Shown here piece after piece: positions 8,314 through 18,520 of a DNA stretch of 42,791 bases; position 1 is the first letter of the stretch, and every line of letters begins with the position of its first letter. Origin of the DNA: Cellulosimicrobium sp. CUA-896 (GTDB lineage Bacteria; Actinomycetota; Actinomycetes; Actinomycetales; Cellulomonadaceae); the NCBI RefSeq assembly GCF_001942335.1, contig NZ_MKKH01000026.1, positions 1-42,791 on the forward strand. Direction: 5' to 3'. A program made the translations under genes and the position numbers. The notes under the pieces were generated by a model that saw nothing but the letters and a program-made list of their open reading frames with translations, did no database searches and had not been told where the DNA came from.

Positions 8314-9774
8314 ATGCCCGTGTCATCAGCCGCTCCTGCTCCGCACGCCTCGGCCAGGCGGTGGACCGTTCTCGCGGTCGTCTCGCTCGCCCAGCTCATG
8401 GTGGTGCTCGACGGCTCCGTCGTGAACATCGCCCTGCCCGACGCCCAGGCGGACCTGGGCACCTCCGACGTCGCCCGGCAGTGGATCGTCACCGCCTACG
8501 GCCTCGCGTTCGGCGGCCTCCTGCTGGTCGGAGGGCGCTTCTCCGACCGTTTCGGCCGCCGGCGCATGTTCCTCGTCGGCCTGATCGGATTCGCCGTCGC
8601 GTCCGGGCTCGGCGGTCTCGCCGCCGACACCACCATGCTGATCGTCGCCCGAGCCCTGCAGGGCGTCTTCGCCGCGCTGCTCGCGCCCGCGGTGCTGTCG
8701 GTGCTGACCCTGACGTTCCCCGGCGGGCGGGACCGCGCCACGGCGTTCGGTGTCTTCAGCGCCGTCGCCGCCGGAGGCGGAGCCGTCGGCCTGCTGCTCG
8801 GCGGGATGCTCACGGAGTGGGTCAGCTGGCGATGGACCCTGCTCGTGAACGTCGTCATCGCGATCCCGGTCGCCGTCGCCGCCCGGGCCGTCGTGCCTCG
8901 CCACGAGGTGGGCGAGGACAAGCCGCGCATCGACCTCGTCGGAGCGGTCCTCGCCACCGGTGGCCTCGTCGCCCTCGTGTACGGGTTCACGAGCGCCGAG
9001 CTCGACGGCTGGACGGCGCCGCTGACCCTGGGGCTGTTCGCCGCAGCGGTCCTCCTGATGGTCGCCTTCGTGGTCCTCGAGTCTCGCGTCCGGCACCCGC
9101 TGCTGCCGCTGCGTGTCGTCGCCGACCGCAACCGTGGCGGCGCGTACCTCGCGACAGGGCTCGCCATCATGGCGATGTTCGGCCAGTTCCTGCTGCTGAC
9201 GTACTACTTCCAGCTGGTGCTCGGCTACACGCCGATCCAGGCGGGGCTCGCCTTCATCCCGCTCACCGGGAGCCTCGTCGTCGGCTCCACGCAGATCGGT
9301 GCCCGGCTGGTCACGCGCGTCGCGCCCCGGTACGTCATGGCGGCCGGGTACTTGGTCGCCGCGCTCGGGTTCGCCACCTTCCTGCTCCTCGGCACCGACA
9401 GCTCGTACTGGGCGGTGCTGCCCGGCTCGATGATGCTCGGCCTCGGCACGGGCACCGCGGGCGTGGCTGCCACGTCGCTCGGGACGTCCGCCGTCGCGGC
9501 CGAGGACGCAGGCGTCGCCTCAGCCATGCTCAACACCTCCCAGCAGCTCGGCGGCGCGATCGGCACCGCGCTCCTCGCGACCGTCGCCGCGAGCGTCACC
9601 GCCGGCAGCACCGTCGGCGACCCGCTCGAGGCCACCATGCAGGGCTACCTCGTCGCGTTCGGAGTGGCCGCCGGCCTCATGGTCGGCGCAGCGGCGCTCG
9701 CCATGGTGCTGGTCGACGCGCGCCCCGAGCGCCACACGATGGACGCCGAACCGTCCGCCACCCTCGCCCACTGA
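8314..9774 (+). CDS. MFS exporter, DHA2 (EmrB/QacA) family
   Basis: A 486-residue protein from ATG 8314, intact frame, with about 14 hydrophobic helices. The first helix reads AQLMVVLDGSVVNIALPDAQ, the DHA2 signature, followed by motif A (GGRFSDRFGRRRMF) and motif C-like helix 5 text (GGGAVGLLLGGMLTEW). This family uses the proton gradient to expel drugs or metabolites. The gene is 23 bases ahead of an SDR gene and divergent from an XRE regulator, a common arrangement where the regulator controls exporter and oxidoreductase. The roughly 200 bases between regulator and exporter contain only a weak match to the dyad promoter. Confidence 0.92.
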   Translation: MPVSSAAPAPHASARRWTVLAVVSLAQLMVVLDGSVVNIALPDAQADLGTSDVARQWIVTAYGLAFGGLLLVGGRFSDRFGRRRMFLVGLIGFAVASGLGGLAADTTMLIVARALQGVFAALLAPAVLSVLTLTFPGGRDRATAFGVFSAVAAGGGAVGLLLGGMLTEWVSWRWTLLVNVVIAIPVAVAARAVVPRHEVGEDKPRIDLVGAVLATGGLVALVYGFTSAELDGWTAPLTLGLFAAAVLLMVAFVVLESRVRHPLLPLRVVADRNRGGAYLATGLAIMAMFGQFLLLTYYFQLVLGYTPIQAGLAFIPLTGSLVVGSTQIGARLVTRVAPRYVMAAGYLVAALGFATFLLLGTDSSYWAVLPGSMMLGLGTGTAGVAATSLGTSAVAAEDAGVASAMLNTSQQLGGAIGTALLATVAASVTAGSTVGDPLEATMQGYLVAFGVAAGLMVGAAALAMVLVDARPERHTMDAEPSATLAH

Positions 9775-9797
9775 ACCGTCACGACAAGGAGCATCAC

Positions 9798-10621
9798 ATG
9801 TCCCAGGAAGTCGCCGTCCTCATCGGCACCGGCAGCATCGGCCTCGCAGCGGCCGCCGCGCAGCAGCGGGGCGGACCCTGCTGCTCGCCGACTACAAGGA
9901 GACGCAGCTCGAGTCCACCGCGGAGCTTCTGACGGGTGAGGGCTACGAGGTGCGCACGCAGGTCACGGACGTGTCCGACCCCCAGGCCGTCGCGGCGCTC
10001 GCCGACAGGGCCGCCGAGCTCGGGCCGGTCACGCGCCTGGTGCACGCGGCCGGCGTCTCTCCGGTGCAGGCGAGCACCCAGCGCGTCATCGATGTCGACC
10101 TGCTGGGCACCGCCTACGTGCTCGAGGAGATCGGACGCGTGGTGTCGGCGGGCGGCTCCGGGATCGTCGTCGCCAGCATGGCGGGGCACATGGGCCCGGG
10201 GTTCCCGGGCGAGCTCGAGCACGCACTGGCCTACACGCCGACGGCAGAGCTCGGTGCGCTGCCGCAGCTCACCCCCGAGGCGGTCGGGGACTCGGGTGCC
10301 GCGTACACCCTCGCGAAGCGTGCCAACGCGCTGCGCGTGCAGGCTGCGGCCGTCACGTGGGGCGCGCGCGGTGCGCGGGTCAACTGCCTGAGCCCGGGCA
10401 TCATCTCCACGCCGCTCGCGCGCGACGAGATGACCGGTCCCATGGCCGCCGGGTACCAGGCGATGATCTCGACCTCGGCCGCCGGCCGCATGGGCACGCC
10501 CTCCGAGGTCGGTGACCTCGCGGCGTTCCTGCTCGACGCGACCGGTGCCTTCATCACCGGCGCCGACATCCTCATGGACGGCGGCGTGATCGCCGCGATG
10601 AAGGCGGGACAGCTGGGCTGA
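9798..10621 (+). CDS. Short-chain dehydrogenase/reductase, one frame break
   Basis: ATG 9798 follows AAGGAG. The N-terminus SQEVAVLIGTGSIGLA is the Rossmann GxGxxG turn. A lost base near 9862-9875 (GCGGGGCGGACC) separates it from the rest, which continues GRTLLLADYKETQLESTAEL, HAAGVSP (NAAG-like motif), IVVASMAGHM, AYTLAKRAN (the YxxxK catalytic pair) and NCLSPGIISTPLARDEM, and ends in FITGADILMDGG. The repaired protein of about 274 residues is a classical SDR. It is likely co-transcribed with the MFS exporter. Substrate is unknown. A hairpin-forming dyad follows the stop by about 20 bases. Confidence 0.9.
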
Positions 10622-10642
10622 ACCGGGGGCGTCCGGGCTGCT

Positions 10643-10692
10643 GAGGGAGGCAGTGCCACGACCTCCCTCGGCAGCGGCGGTTCACCTAGCGT
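10643..10692 (+). promoter_or_regulatory. Dyad-operator promoter B (PQQ-type lipoprotein gene), leaderless
   Basis: Perfect repeat GAGGGAGG (10643-10650), centre CAGTGCCACGA, CCTCCCTC (10662-10669), 17 bases, then TAGCGT (10687-10692), 6 bases before ATG 10699. Pairing extends to CTGC/GCAG outside the arms with one T-G mismatch, so as RNA it could also stop the upstream SDR transcript. Confidence 0.78.
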
Positions 10693-10698
10693 CGGTCC

Positions 10699-12111
10699 AT
10701 GGCGACCTCGACACAGCTCCGGGCACCGCGCCGGACGTCTCGACCACGGACGGCCGGCGCGGTGGCCGTGACCGCGGCCCTGCTCCTCGGGCTCGGTGCC
10801 TGTACCGCCGACCCGCAGGAGCCCGACACCGGGCTCGGCGGCCCCGAGCCGTCCTCGTCGTCGACCGACCCCGGCTCCTCCGGCACGTCCTCGTCCGCGG
10901 CGAGCGGGGACGGCGCGGCGTCCAGCACGTTCGTGACCGTCGCGGTGACGGTCGCCGACGGTGCGGACGGCGGCCCGGCGCAAGGTCGCTCGTTGACCGT
11001 CCCCGAGGGGTGGTCGGCGGAGGTCTGGGCGGACGTCGCCGGTGCGCGGCTGGCGGCGTGGACCCCGGACGGCAGTCTCGTGGTCTCCACGGGTGATCGG
11101 GGCATCCTCGAGCTGCTGACCCCCACGTCCCCGGGCTCGGCACCGGAGCGGACGACGCTCCTGGCGGGGCTGGACAACCCGCAGGGTGTGGCGTTCACCG
11201 AGCAGGACGGCCGCGACGTGCTCGTGCTCGGGGAGGCGACGCGGATCGTCGCCTGGGACTATGCCGACGGCGCGGTCACGGACGAGCGGGTCCTCGTGGA
11301 CGGCCTGCCGTCCGACGGTCACGGCAGCAAGGGCGTCACGGTGCAGGGCGGCACCGTCTACTACAGCCTGGGCTCGGCCGAGAACCGTGATCCCGCCGAC
11401 CGCTCCACCGATCCCGAGCGAGGCACCGTCTGGCAGGTCCGGCTCGACGGCTCCGACAACGAGCTCGTCGCCTCGGGTGTGCGCAACGGGTTCGCGCTCG
11501 ACGTCGCGCCCGACGACACCCTCTTCGTCGCGGTCAACCAGGCCGACAACCAGCCCTACCCGTTCCAGGACGACACCGGGCGGTACGGCGAGGTGGTCCC
11601 GGAGTACGTGAACGAGAACCCCGTCGAGCCGCTCACCCGGATCACCCCCGGCACCGATCTCGGGTGGCCGCTCTGCGTGCCCGACACGCGCGACAGCGCC
11701 GACCTGACGGACCTGCCGTACGTCGAGGACCCGGAGAACAACCCCGACGGCTCCGCGCTCGACTGCGCGAGCCTGCCGAGCACGATGGTGGGGCTGCCTT
11801 CGCACTCGGCACCGCTCGGCCTGGAGTTCACCGCCGGGACCACGCTGGAGGAGACGGTGGGCAGGGGAGCGATCGTCGCCGCGCACGGGTCGTGGAACCG
11901 CCGGCCTCCGCGCCCGCCGTACGTCGCGTTCAGCCCGTGGGACGACGAGACGGCGACGCTCGGCGCGCCGGTGGAGCTCGTGACCGGGTTCCAGGAGGAG
12001 GACGGGTCCCGGTGGGGACGCGCGGTCACGGCCGTCCCCGGGCCGGACGGTTCGCTGTACGTGACCGACGACGAGGCGGGCCTCGTCTACCGCCTCACCC
12101 CGGGCGCCTGA
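10699..12111 (+). CDS. PQQ-type (sorbosone dehydrogenase-like) sugar dehydrogenase lipoprotein
   Basis: A 470-residue lipoprotein: basic N-terminus, hydrophobic stretch and lipobox LGAC with Cys35, then a Ser/Gly/Asp-rich linker (residues ~40-75). The mature domain is a beta-propeller with LDNPQGVAFTEQDGRDVLVL, SDGHGSKGVTVQGGTVYYSL, RNGFALDVAPDDTLFVAVNQ, RITPGTDLGWPLC and VAAHGSWNRRPPRPPY, as in the soluble PQQ glucose/sorbosone dehydrogenase family. It would act outside the membrane. Cofactor use is unverified; some relatives bind no PQQ. The frame is intact, and the start is leaderless, 6 bases after TAGCGT of dyad promoter B. Confidence 0.88.
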   Translation: MATSTQLRAPRRTSRPRTAGAVAVTAALLLGLGACTADPQEPDTGLGGPEPSSSSTDPGSSGTSSSAASGDGAASSTFVTVAVTVADGADGGPAQGRSLTVPEGWSAEVWADVAGARLAAWTPDGSLVVSTGDRGILELLTPTSPGSAPERTTLLAGLDNPQGVAFTEQDGRDVLVLGEATRIVAWDYADGAVTDERVLVDGLPSDGHGSKGVTVQGGTVYYSLGSAENRDPADRSTDPERGTVWQVRLDGSDNELVASGVRNGFALDVAPDDTLFVAVNQADNQPYPFQDDTGRYGEVVPEYVNENPVEPLTRITPGTDLGWPLCVPDTRDSADLTDLPYVEDPENNPDGSALDCASLPSTMVGLPSHSAPLGLEFTAGTTLEETVGRGAIVAAHGSWNRRPPRPPYVAFSPWDDETATLGAPVELVTGFQEEDGSRWGRAVTAVPGPDGSLYVTDDEAGLVYRLTPGA

Positions 12112-12134
12112 CGGCCGATCGGGCGCCCTGCCGT

Positions 12135-12147
12135 CGGCACCGTGCCG
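12135..12147. terminator. Small hairpin between convergent lipoprotein genes
   Basis: CGGCA-CCG-TGCCG lies between the stops of the two convergent PQQ-type genes. The stem is only 5 bp and no T-run follows, so a terminator role is possible but weakly supported. Confidence 0.25.
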
Positions 12148-12155
12148 TCACGTCG

Positions 12156-13307
12156 TCACCGGGGAGCGAGACCGACGGTGACGACGCGGTCGTCGCCGGC
12201 GCGCGGCGTGCCGTAGAACGAGCCGGTGTTGCCGGTGACCAGCCACAGCCGACCGTCCGGGCCCTCCGCGACGGCGCGGAGGCGACCCACCGCCCCGGCG
12301 TAGTGCTCCTCGCTCCGGGACGGGTCCGGCACCGGGACGCTGCGCAGCACCTCGCCGCGCAGGTTCGCGACGAAGATCGTGTCGCCGACGACCGCGATGC
12401 CGCTCGGGCTCGCCTCCGCGGGCTCCCACTGCTGCACGGGGTCGACGAACTCGCCGTCCGACGTCCCCTCCGCGACCGGCCAGCCGTAGTTGCCGCCGGG
12501 GGTGATGATGTTCAGCTCGTCCCAGGTGTCCTGCCCGAACTCGCTGGCGAACATGGTGCCGTCCGCCGACCAGGCGAGGCCCTGCACGTTGCGGTGGCCG
12601 TAGCTGTAGACGTAGGAGTCGGGGAACGGGTTGTCCGCCGGCACGTCGCCGTCGGGCGTCATGCGGAGGATCTTCCCGGCGAGAGAGGCCGTGTCCTGGG
12701 CGACGTCGGGCGTGCCGTTGTCGCCCACACCGGCGTAGAGCATCCCGTCGGGCCCGAACGCGATCCGTCCGCCGTTGTGCCTCCGACCCGCCGGGATGGC
12801 GTCGAGGACGGTCTCCGGCGCGCCCAGCGCCAGGGACCCAGGCCGACCCCTGAGCGTGAACCGCTGGATGCGGTTGCCGTCCTGACCGGTCGAGAACGCG
12901 TAGAGCCGACCCTGCCCGTCGAGTGCCAGGCCGAGGAGCCCACCCTCGGCGACGCCGGGGTCGAGACCGGCGACAGCGCCGACCTCGCGGGCCGTCCCGT
13001 CGTCGAGGAGCTCCAGCACTCGGCCGGAGTTGCGTTCGCTGACGATCGGCGTCCCCTCCAGGAACACCAGCGACCAGGGGTTGGTCAGTCCCGTCACCAC
13101 GTCGAGGGGATCACCGGCGGGTGCGACCTCGGACGGCGGCGTCCCTCCGGACCTTTCCGGCGACGGCGACGGCGACGGCGTCACCGGTTCGCTGGGAGCG
13201 ACGCCGGGAGCGGGCTCCGGTGCGCCCGTGCACCCGGCGAGCGCGAGGCTCGCGAGGACGAGCAGCGTCCGGCGCCTCCGGCGGACGTCTCGATGCGGTC
13301 GGACCAT
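12156..13307 (-). CDS. PQQ-dependent sugar dehydrogenase-like lipoprotein (YliI type)
   Basis: A 383-residue protein with lipobox LAGC (Cys26) after an Arg-rich start, then a Pro/Ser linker to about residue 65. The propeller carries TGLTNPWSLVFLEGTPIVSE, GLLGLALD, RRHNGGRIAFGPDGMLYAGV, LAGKILRMTPDGDVPADNPF, YGHRNVQGLAWSADGTMFAS and EFGQDTWDELNIITPGGNYG, all matching the YliI/soluble glucose dehydrogenase family, including the conserved His of RHNGG and the GHRN loop. It faces the other lipoprotein gene tail to tail. It is leaderless: ATG 13307 lies 6 bases after TAGCGT on the minus strand. The same dyad also drives the flavodoxin operon on the other strand. Confidence 0.9.
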   Translation of the reverse strand: MVRPHRDVRRRRRTLLVLASLALAGCTGAPEPAPGVAPSEPVTPSPSPSPERSGGTPPSEVAPAGDPLDVVTGLTNPWSLVFLEGTPIVSERNSGRVLELLDDGTAREVGAVAGLDPGVAEGGLLGLALDGQGRLYAFSTGQDGNRIQRFTLRGRPGSLALGAPETVLDAIPAGRRHNGGRIAFGPDGMLYAGVGDNGTPDVAQDTASLAGKILRMTPDGDVPADNPFPDSYVYSYGHRNVQGLAWSADGTMFASEFGQDTWDELNIITPGGNYGWPVAEGTSDGEFVDPVQQWEPAEASPSGIAVVGDTIFVANLRGEVLRSVPVPDPSRSEEHYAGAVGRLRAVAEGPDGRLWLVTGNTGSFYGTPRAGDDRVVTVGLAPR

Positions 13308-13311
13308 GGTT

Positions 13312-13386
13312 CGACGCTAGGAGGGGGCATGCGGCCGAGCCAGGCCCTGGCACGGCCTCCCTCCGTGGGCGCGACGAACCTAGCGT
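13312..13386. promoter_or_regulatory. Shared divergent dyad promoter C/F
   Basis: One dyad, GAGCCAGG (13337-13344), centre CCCTGGCACGG, CCTCCCTC (13356-13363), has a TAGCGT box exactly 17 bases out on both sides: minus strand at 13319-13314, driving the lipoprotein at 13307, and plus strand at 13381-13386, driving the flavodoxin at 13460. Arms match at six of eight positions. Confidence 0.78.
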
Positions 13387-13459
13387 GGCCGGGAGCGAGA
13401 GCTCCACCAGGGCCCGGCGCACGCCACCGGTAGGCTTCGAGAGACGAGCGAGACGCACC

Positions 13460-14164
13460 ATGGCAGAAGATCCGGTTGGTCGTCGCACGGTGCTGCGCGC
13501 CGCGATCGCGATCGGCGGCGCCGGACTGGCGAGCACGCTGGCCGCCTGCACGACGGGGCCGCGCCCCCCGTCCCCGGCAACGGCCTCACCGGGCGTACAG
13601 TCCCCGCGCGCACAACCTTCCGCGTCGTCCGGCACGTCCGCGCCGCGCGTGCTGATGGCCTACTTCTCCCGCGCCGGAGAGAACTACTGGTACGGCGGTC
13701 GGAGGGTGCTCCAAACGGGCAACACCCAGGTCGTCGCGGAGACGATAGCCGAGCTGGTCGATCTCGAGGTCCACCGCATCGAGGCCGCAGACCCGTACCC
13801 CTTCGAGTACGAACCCACCGTGCAGCGCAGCTGGAGCGAGGTGCGGACCGAGGCGCGGCCCGGGATCGCGCACCCCTCCCCCGCAGCGGACGCGTTCGAC
13901 GTGATCCTGCTCGGCAGTCCGGTGTGGGCGTCGCAGGAGCCGATGATCATGCGCACCTTCGTGGAAGGCCTGGACGGGTTGGCCGGGAAGCAGGTGTACC
14001 CGTTCGTCACCTACGCCGTCAGCGGGTTCGGAAGCGTCCTGGACCACTACGCGGAGCTGTGCCCGGACGCGAGCATCGGCGACGGTCTCGCCGTCCGCGG
14101 CGAGGAGGCCACGAGCGCCGAGGCCGAGATCAGGACCTGGCTCGAGGGCAACGGACTGCTCTGA
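13460..14164 (+). CDS. Exported flavodoxin-domain lipoprotein
   Basis: A 234-residue protein. Twin Arg at 8-9 (GRRTVLRAAIAIGG), a hydrophobic core and lipobox LAAC (Cys30) suggest Tat export and lipid anchoring. A Pro/Ser linker leads to a flavodoxin domain: RVLMAYFSRAGENYW (FMN phosphate loop), DVILLGSPVWASQEPMIMRT and VYPFVTYAVSGFGSV. Related flavodoxins often sit beside aldo-keto reductases, as here. It is the first gene of a three-gene run with the AKRs at 14216 and 15178. ATG 13460 is about 75 bases from TAGCGT of promoter C, so it has a leader, although its ribosome site is poor. Confidence 0.88.
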   Translation: MAEDPVGRRTVLRAAIAIGGAGLASTLAACTTGPRPPSPATASPGVQSPRAQPSASSGTSAPRVLMAYFSRAGENYWYGGRRVLQTGNTQVVAETIAELVDLEVHRIEAADPYPFEYEPTVQRSWSEVRTEARPGIAHPSPAADAFDVILLGSPVWASQEPMIMRTFVEGLDGLAGKQVYPFVTYAVSGFGSVLDHYAELCPDASIGDGLAVRGEEATSAEAEIRTWLEGNGLL

Positions 14165-16121
<1,957 letters not shown>

Positions 16122-16122
16122 C

Positions 16123-16140
16123 CTCCGGGTTCGACCGGAG
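16123..16140. terminator. Hairpin between convergent operons
   Basis: CTCCGG-GTTCGA-CCGGAG, a perfect 6-bp stem with a 6-base loop, starts just after the AKR stop (16121) and lies between the two convergent operons. It has no T-run, as is common in GC-rich actinobacteria. Confidence 0.5.
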
Positions 16141-16186
16141 TCTCAAGACGCCCGAGCACGACCACGTGCACCTGATGTCCCCTCGG

Positions 16187-16561
16187 TCAGAACATCGTCG
16201 CGGTGGAACGCCTGAGCAGCCAGGTCCCGTCGCGGCGGGCGTAGGTGCTGGTCGATTCCAAGGGCCATCGGCCCCGTGCGCCCCAGATCGTCGCGAGCAC
16301 CTGGTTCCTCGTGACGAGCACGGCGGAGTCGCCGTGGACCTCCACGTGCGCGGACACTCGCTCGACCTGGTGGTAGGCCATCCGGCCGGATGCGATCTGC
16401 TGCAGCCAGTCGTCCCGGGTCTGCTCCTGTCCGGTGATGTGCACCGCGACGAAGTCAGCGTCGAGCAGGGCGTCGAGCGCCGCCACGTCGGCCTCGACGA
16501 GGCCCACGAGGAGCAGGCGATCCCTGTCCAGGATCGCCTGCTCCTCGGCGGGTGCGGACAT
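16187..16561 (-). CDS. SnoaL/NTF2-like protein
   Basis: A 124-residue protein of the NTF2-like superfamily (DUF4440/SnoaL type): LVEADVAALDALLDADFVAV and THDDWLQQI-like text (TRDDWLQQIASGRMAYHQVE), then VLVTRNQVLATIWGARGRWP and STYARRDGTWLLRRSTATMF. The fold forms a cone-shaped pocket; members may be isomerases, cyclases or mere binding proteins. Its ATG overlaps the stop of the AKR upstream (TGATG), so it is the last gene of the long minus-strand operon. No catalytic assignment is possible. Confidence 0.82.
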   Translation of the reverse strand: MSAPAEEQAILDRDRLLLVGLVEADVAALDALLDADFVAVHITGQEQTRDDWLQQIASGRMAYHQVERVSAHVEVHGDSAVLVTRNQVLATIWGARGRWPLESTSTYARRDGTWLLRRSTATMF

Positions 16562-17538
16562 CAGAAGTAGGTCGGCTGACGGGTGACGTAGTGCTCCTCC
16601 AAGGCGCCCGTCTCGTCGTCGGTGAGCTCGATGTCGAGCGCGGCCACGGCGTCGGCCAGGTGATGCTCTTTCGTCGCCCCGACGATCGGCGCGGTGACGA
16701 CCGGGTTCCGCAGCACCCAGGCGAGCGCGACCTGCGCCATGGAGACCCCGCGCGACTCAGCGATGCGCTGGACGGCGTCCACCACGGCTCGGTCGCTGTC
16801 GAGGAACAGAGGGCGGCCCGCGAAGTCGGTGTCCGGGTTCGACTGCGCACGCTCCGTGCCCTGCTCGCCCCACGGGCGCGCGACGCGGCCGGCGGCCAGC
16901 GGGCTCCACGGGATGCTCCCGACGCCCTGGTCCGCGAGCAGGCCGAACATCTCTCGCTCCTCCTCGCGCATGAGGAGGTTGTACTGGTCCTGCATCGAGA
17001 TGAACGTGGTCCAGCCGTGGAGCTCTGCGGCCGACTGCAGCTTGGCGAACTGCCACGCGTACATGCTCGAGGCACCGATGTACCGGACCTTGCCGCTCTT
17101 GACGACGTCGTGCAACGCCTCCATGGTCTCCTCGACCGGCGTGTCGGGGTCGAACCGGTGGATCTGGTAGAGATCGATGTAGTCGGTGCCGAGGCGCGTC
17201 AAGGAGGCATCGACCTGCTCGAGGACGGCACGCCGGGAGAGGCCGGATCCGCCGGGGCTGTCGGACATCTTCGAGAACAGCTTGGTGGCGAGGACGATGT
17301 CCTCACGACTGGTGTAGTCCCGGATCGCCTGCCCGACGATCTCCTCGCTGGTGCCATGACCGTAGATGTTCGCGGTGTCCCAGAACGTGATACCGAGCTC
17401 GAGCGCCTGCTTGAAGATCGGCTCCGCGGCGTCCCGGTCGAGCGCCCAGGGCATCTGCGAGGTGTCCCCGAAGCTCATGCAACCCAGCGCGACCCGGCTG
17501 ACGACGAGGCCGGAGCTGCCGAGACGGGTCGTGTCCAT
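16561..17538 (-). CDS. Aldo-keto reductase (YajO/AKR12-like)
   Basis: A 325-residue AKR, intact frame. It begins MDTTRLGSSGLVVSRVALGC; Asp and Tyr lie in FWDTANIYGHGTSEEIVGQA, Lys in IVLATKLFSKM, His in DLYQIHRFDPDTPVEETMEA. The QDQYNLLMREEEREMFGLLA and VTAPIVGATKEHHLADAVAA stretches are typical of the YajO/pyridoxal-reductase-like branch. It starts 2 bases after the stop of the preceding AKR and overlaps the next gene by 1 base, so coupling is tight on both sides. Substrate is unknown. Confidence 0.92.
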   Translation of the reverse strand: MDTTRLGSSGLVVSRVALGCMSFGDTSQMPWALDRDAAEPIFKQALELGITFWDTANIYGHGTSEEIVGQAIRDYTSREDIVLATKLFSKMSDSPGGSGLSRRAVLEQVDASLTRLGTDYIDLYQIHRFDPDTPVEETMEALHDVVKSGKVRYIGASSMYAWQFAKLQSAAELHGWTTFISMQDQYNLLMREEEREMFGLLADQGVGSIPWSPLAAGRVARPWGEQGTERAQSNPDTDFAGRPLFLDSDRAVVDAVQRIAESRGVSMAQVALAWVLRNPVVTAPIVGATKEHHLADAVAALDIELTDDETGALEEHYVTRQPTYF

Positions 17539-17540
17539 GT

Positions 17541-18458
17541 TCACGCCTCCGGGATGTCGAAGTTCACGAACTGCTGGTCCATCTCGGCCGACGCCTTCCA
17601 CGAGCTCTCGCCGGTGTCGAGCGCGTCGATCCGGGCGAGCTCCTCGTCGGTGAGCGAGAAGTCGAAGACGTCGAAGTTCTCGGCGATGCGCTGCGGGTTC
17701 ACCGACTTCGGGATCGCCGAGCGGCCCTGCTGCAGGTGCCAGCGCAGCATGACCTGGGCGGCGGACCGGCCGTGCTCGCGCCCGATCGTGTTCAGCACGG
17801 GGTCCTCGAGCGTGCTGCGCTGGGAGTCGTCGGTCTCGCCCGACATGAAGCCCGGGTAGAACGTGATGCCACCGATGGGCGACCACGCCTGCGTGAGGAT
17901 GCCGAGCTCGGCGTGCCGCTGCTGCAGTGCCTTCTGCTGCGCGTACGGGTGCAGCTCGACCTGGTTGACAGCCGGGACGATCTCGGTCCGCTCGGCGAGG
18001 TTCGCGAGGTCGTCGGGCTGGAAGTTCGACACGCCGATGGCACGCACGCGGCCGTCGGCGAGGAGCTTCTCGAGCGCACGGTACGCGCCGACGGTGCGGT
18101 CGAACATGCTCGCGAGAGGCTGGTGAAGGATCAGGAGGTCGATGTGGTCCAGGCCGAGCTTGGCAGCGGACTTGTCGTACGCGTGCAGGGTCTCGTCGTA
18201 GCCGAAGTCGCTGACCCAGATCTTCGTCTCGACGAACACCTCCTCGCGCGGGATGCCGGAGTTGCGCAGCCCCTCGCCGACGCCCGTCTCGTTCTGGTAG
18301 GAGGCGGCGGTGTCGATGTGCCGGTAGCCCGTCTCCAGCGCGGTCCGCACGACGGCGGCGGTCTCGTCGGGCGGCGTCTGGAAGACGCCGAAGCCGAGGG
18401 GCGGGAGGGTGACGCCGTTGTTGAGTCGCAGGTCCTGGGTGGTGGTCTGGTCGCTCAT
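17541..18458 (-). CDS. Aldo-keto reductase (AKR5, diketogluconate-reductase type)
   Basis: A 305-residue AKR from ATG 18458. Motifs: VTLPPLGFGVFQTPPDETAA, Asp/Tyr in YRHIDTAASYQNETGVGEGL, Lys in VFVETKIWVSDFG, His in DLLILHQPLASMFD, and MLRWHLQQGRSAIPKSVNPQ for coenzyme binding. It is a close paralogue of the AKR at 22822 (both share WSPIGGITFYPG). It has its own internal promoter: dyad G and TACGGT only 7 bases before the ATG, hence leaderless, so it can be expressed apart from upstream operon genes. Confidence 0.92.
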   Translation of the reverse strand: MSDQTTTQDLRLNNGVTLPPLGFGVFQTPPDETAAVVRTALETGYRHIDTAASYQNETGVGEGLRNSGIPREEVFVETKIWVSDFGYDETLHAYDKSAAKLGLDHIDLLILHQPLASMFDRTVGAYRALEKLLADGRVRAIGVSNFQPDDLANLAERTEIVPAVNQVELHPYAQQKALQQRHAELGILTQAWSPIGGITFYPGFMSGETDDSQRSTLEDPVLNTIGREHGRSAAQVMLRWHLQQGRSAIPKSVNPQRIAENFDVFDFSLTDEELARIDALDTGESSWKASAEMDQQFVNFDIPEA

Positions 18459-18465
18459 GCTCTCG

Positions 18466-18515
18466 ACCGTATCGACGCCTGCGGCGCCGTGGGAGGGAGC
18501 GATGCTGCCCCCCAC
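18466..18515 (-). promoter_or_regulatory. Dyad-operator promoter G, internal to the AKR operon
   Basis: On the minus strand GTGGGGGG (18515-18508), an 11-base centre, CCTCCCAC (18496-18489), 17 bases, then TACGGT (18471-18466), 7 bases before ATG 18458. Arms match at seven of eight positions. It lies in the 62-base gap between two AKR genes. Confidence 0.7.
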
Positions 18516-18520
18516 GACCG

